Assembly: GCF_001280505.1 (NCBI RefSeq)
Contig: NZ_LBIO01000050.1
Coordinates: 124,001 to 188,000, forward strand
DNA: 64,000 bases
Source: Mangrovimonas sp. TPBH4
GTDB lineage: Bacteria > Bacteroidota > Bacteroidia > Flavobacteriales > Flavobacteriaceae
Reading direction: 5' to 3'
Shown here: in pieces, positions 62,705 through 64,000 of the stretch
Layout: the number at the start of each line of letters is the position of its first letter
How positions within the stretch are numbered: the stretch's first letter is position 1
The notes under the pieces: model-generated
Told to the model about the DNA's origin: nothing
The model's database searches: none
The model's input: only the letters and a program-made list of their open reading frames with translations
Position numbers and translations under genes: made by a program

Positions 62705-64000
62705 ATGTTAAAAAAAATATTGCTGTTTGGCATACTTGCCATAGGTTATTTGGGCCATGCCCAAGAAGATGCATGGGTATATCTTACCGATAAATTGGAT
62801 GTTGAGGCATCCATCAACAATCCCATATCCATTTTATCACAGGCGGCCATCGATCGAAAAAATGCGCATGGCATTCCTATAGATAATCGCGATGTTCCTG
62901 TTAACGAAGCTTATATTTCAACGCTTAAAACCCAAATAGGCATTACTGTTTTGGCTAAATCCAAATGGTTCAATGCTGTGCATGTTCGAGGAGCCCAAAC
63001 AGATATTTCTGCATTATTGGACTTGCCTTTTGTAGACAGTATCGACTTTGCCGATAATAGCTTGGACCTTTCTTCGGGAAAAATGGCAGCGCTTCAAAAT
63101 AAATTCAGTTTAGAAGAAACCACTGCCGATTTTGTTTATGGAAATGCCCAAAACCAAGTTGAAATGCTCAATTTGGAAACCTTACATCAACTCGATTTTA
63201 CGGGAGAAGGTATTGTAATTGCAGTATTGGATGCGGGATTTCCAAATGTCAATACCATGGCTGGATTCCAAAGATTACGAGACAATGATGATTTATTGGA
63301 TGGCTATGATTTTGTGAATAGAACCGAAGATGTCTATACCTACTCAGATAATGATCATGGGACACGTGTGTTGAGCACCATGGCAGGTTACGTGGAAGAT
63401 CAATTTGTAGGAACCGCTCCAGATGCCTCTTATTATCTTTTTAGAACTGAAGATGCGGGAAGTGAAAATCCTGTAGAGGAAAGTTATTGGGTGGAAGCTG
63501 CCGAGCGTGCCGATAGTTTGGGAGTGCACATTATCAATTCATCTTTGGGCTATAACGAATATGACAATCCTAATTATAGCTACACTACAGCAGATATGAA
63601 TGGAAACACGGCTTTTATTTCAAAAGGAGCCAATATTGCTTTTGAAAAAGGTATTTTGGTAGTGTCTTCAGCAGGAAATTCTGGGGCAACTGCATGGCAA
63701 ATTGTTGGAGCACCGGCTGATGCTGCCAATGTACTTTCTGTAGGCGCTGTGGATTCGGAAGGAAATTATGCGGCATTCAGTTCTCAAGGAAATGAAACGC
63801 AGCCTACCCAAAAACCAGATGTTGTGGCTCAAGGAGCAGGAGCGTCCATTATTAGTCCGAGTGATGCTTTGGTATCCAATAGCGGGACTTCTTTTAGTGG
63901 TCCAATTATTGCTGGTGCCGCGGCTTCTTTGTGGCAGGCTTTTCCATTGGAAACGAATGCAGAAATTAAGCAACGGATCCAATCATCTTCCTCTCAATAT
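62705..64000 (+). CDS. Secreted subtilisin-like serine protease (S8), 3' end outside window
   Basis: At least 432 residues. It starts with a signal peptide MLKKILLFGILAIGYLGHAQ. A propeptide-like region at about 21-165 is followed by the S8 domain. Catalytic Asp is in IAVLDAGFPN, His in DNDHGTRVLSTMAG, oxyanion Asn in SSAGNSGATAW and nucleophile Ser in SNSGTSFSGPIIAG. The frame is open to the window end. In Bacteroidota such proteases often carry a C-terminal type IX secretion domain; this could not be seen. Confidence 0.9.
   Translation, partial: MLKKILLFGILAIGYLGHAQEDAWVYLTDKLDVEASINNPISILSQAAIDRKNAHGIPIDNRDVPVNEAYISTLKTQIGITVLAKSKWFNAVHVRGAQTDISALLDLPFVDSIDFADNSLDLSSGKMAALQNKFSLEETTADFVYGNAQNQVEMLNLETLHQLDFTGEGIVIAVLDAGFPNVNTMAGFQRLRDNDDLLDGYDFVNRTEDVYTYSDNDHGTRVLSTMAGYVEDQFVGTAPDASYYLFRTEDAGSENPVEESYWVEAAERADSLGVHIINSSLGYNEYDNPNYSYTTADMNGNTAFISKGANIAFEKGILVVSSAGNSGATAWQIVGAPADAANVLSVGAVDSEGNYAAFSSQGNETQPTQKPDVVAQGAGASIISPSDALVSNSGTSFSGPIIAGAAASLWQAFPLETNAEIKQRIQSSSSQY

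Overview
This window is chromosomal DNA from a member of the Bacteroidota, most likely family Flavobacteriaceae. The evidence is low GC, many promoter-like TAnnTTTG boxes and almost no Shine-Dalgarno sequences, and typical lineage genes: DUF4295 next to rpmB/rpmG, bshC of bacillithiol synthesis, a TonB-linked receptor with a carboxypeptidase-like N-terminal domain, a CbpA/CbpM pair, DUF6249 and DUF885 proteins. No phage, insertion sequence, integrase or CRISPR array is visible; most of the window is core genome.

Layout. 1-3.8 kb: 3' part of manA, a small unknown gene, tRNA-Thr(TGT) and a class A penicillin-binding protein. 3.8-10.7 kb, all minus strand: a lipoprotein, a DUF819 membrane protein with an unusual N-terminal domain, an SPFH / DUF4177 / ribbon-helix-helix operon, a barrel protein, a hydrolase and AlkB. 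10.8-20.3 kb: VanX-type dipeptidase, a DUF885 peptidase pair, an ECF sigma / membrane partner operon divergent from a DUF6249 gene, an esterase, a DEAD helicase, a transglutaminase. 20.4-28.5 kb: htpG, a FabH-like synthase, a 640-base stretch without genes, an outer-membrane receptor, a CoA-binding protein and a sodium symporter. 28.6-45.5 kb, mostly plus strand: recR, a glycosyltransferase, a 2-oxoacid dehydrogenase E2, an unknown flavoprotein-like gene with nadA-nadB, an exonuclease/FAH/Hpt/cinA operon, rpmB-rpmG-DUF4295, ftsY, an amidase, a beta-lactamase-fold hydrolase, rimO. 45.5-64 kb: M14 peptidase, bshC with a PLP decarboxylase, guaA, a LysM/periplasmic-binding fusion with DUF922 and DUF3820 genes, cbpA-cbpM, pyrG, yidC, a YwqK-like protein, mnmA and the start of a secreted subtilase.

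Regulatory signals are the most interesting part. Four ECF-type promoters of form GTAAC-N16/17-CGTC are visible: two back to back between the sigma gene and the DUF6249 gene, one before the outer-membrane receptor, and one before a putative small RNA just downstream of that receptor. In the gene-free stretch at 23.6-24.26 kb two putative minus-strand small RNAs (about 104 and 115 nt) share an identical 25-nt core at the same distance from their starts, each ending in its own terminator hairpin. One has a housekeeping TAnnTTTG promoter and the other an ECF-type promoter. This sRNA pair, possibly co-regulated with the receptor, is the best candidate here for something undescribed. Other candidates are the SPFH operon with a tandem 11-bp operator-like repeat, and a nitronate-monooxygenase-like protein with a cysteine cluster in the nad operon.

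All functions are inferred from sequence recognition alone; no database search was possible.
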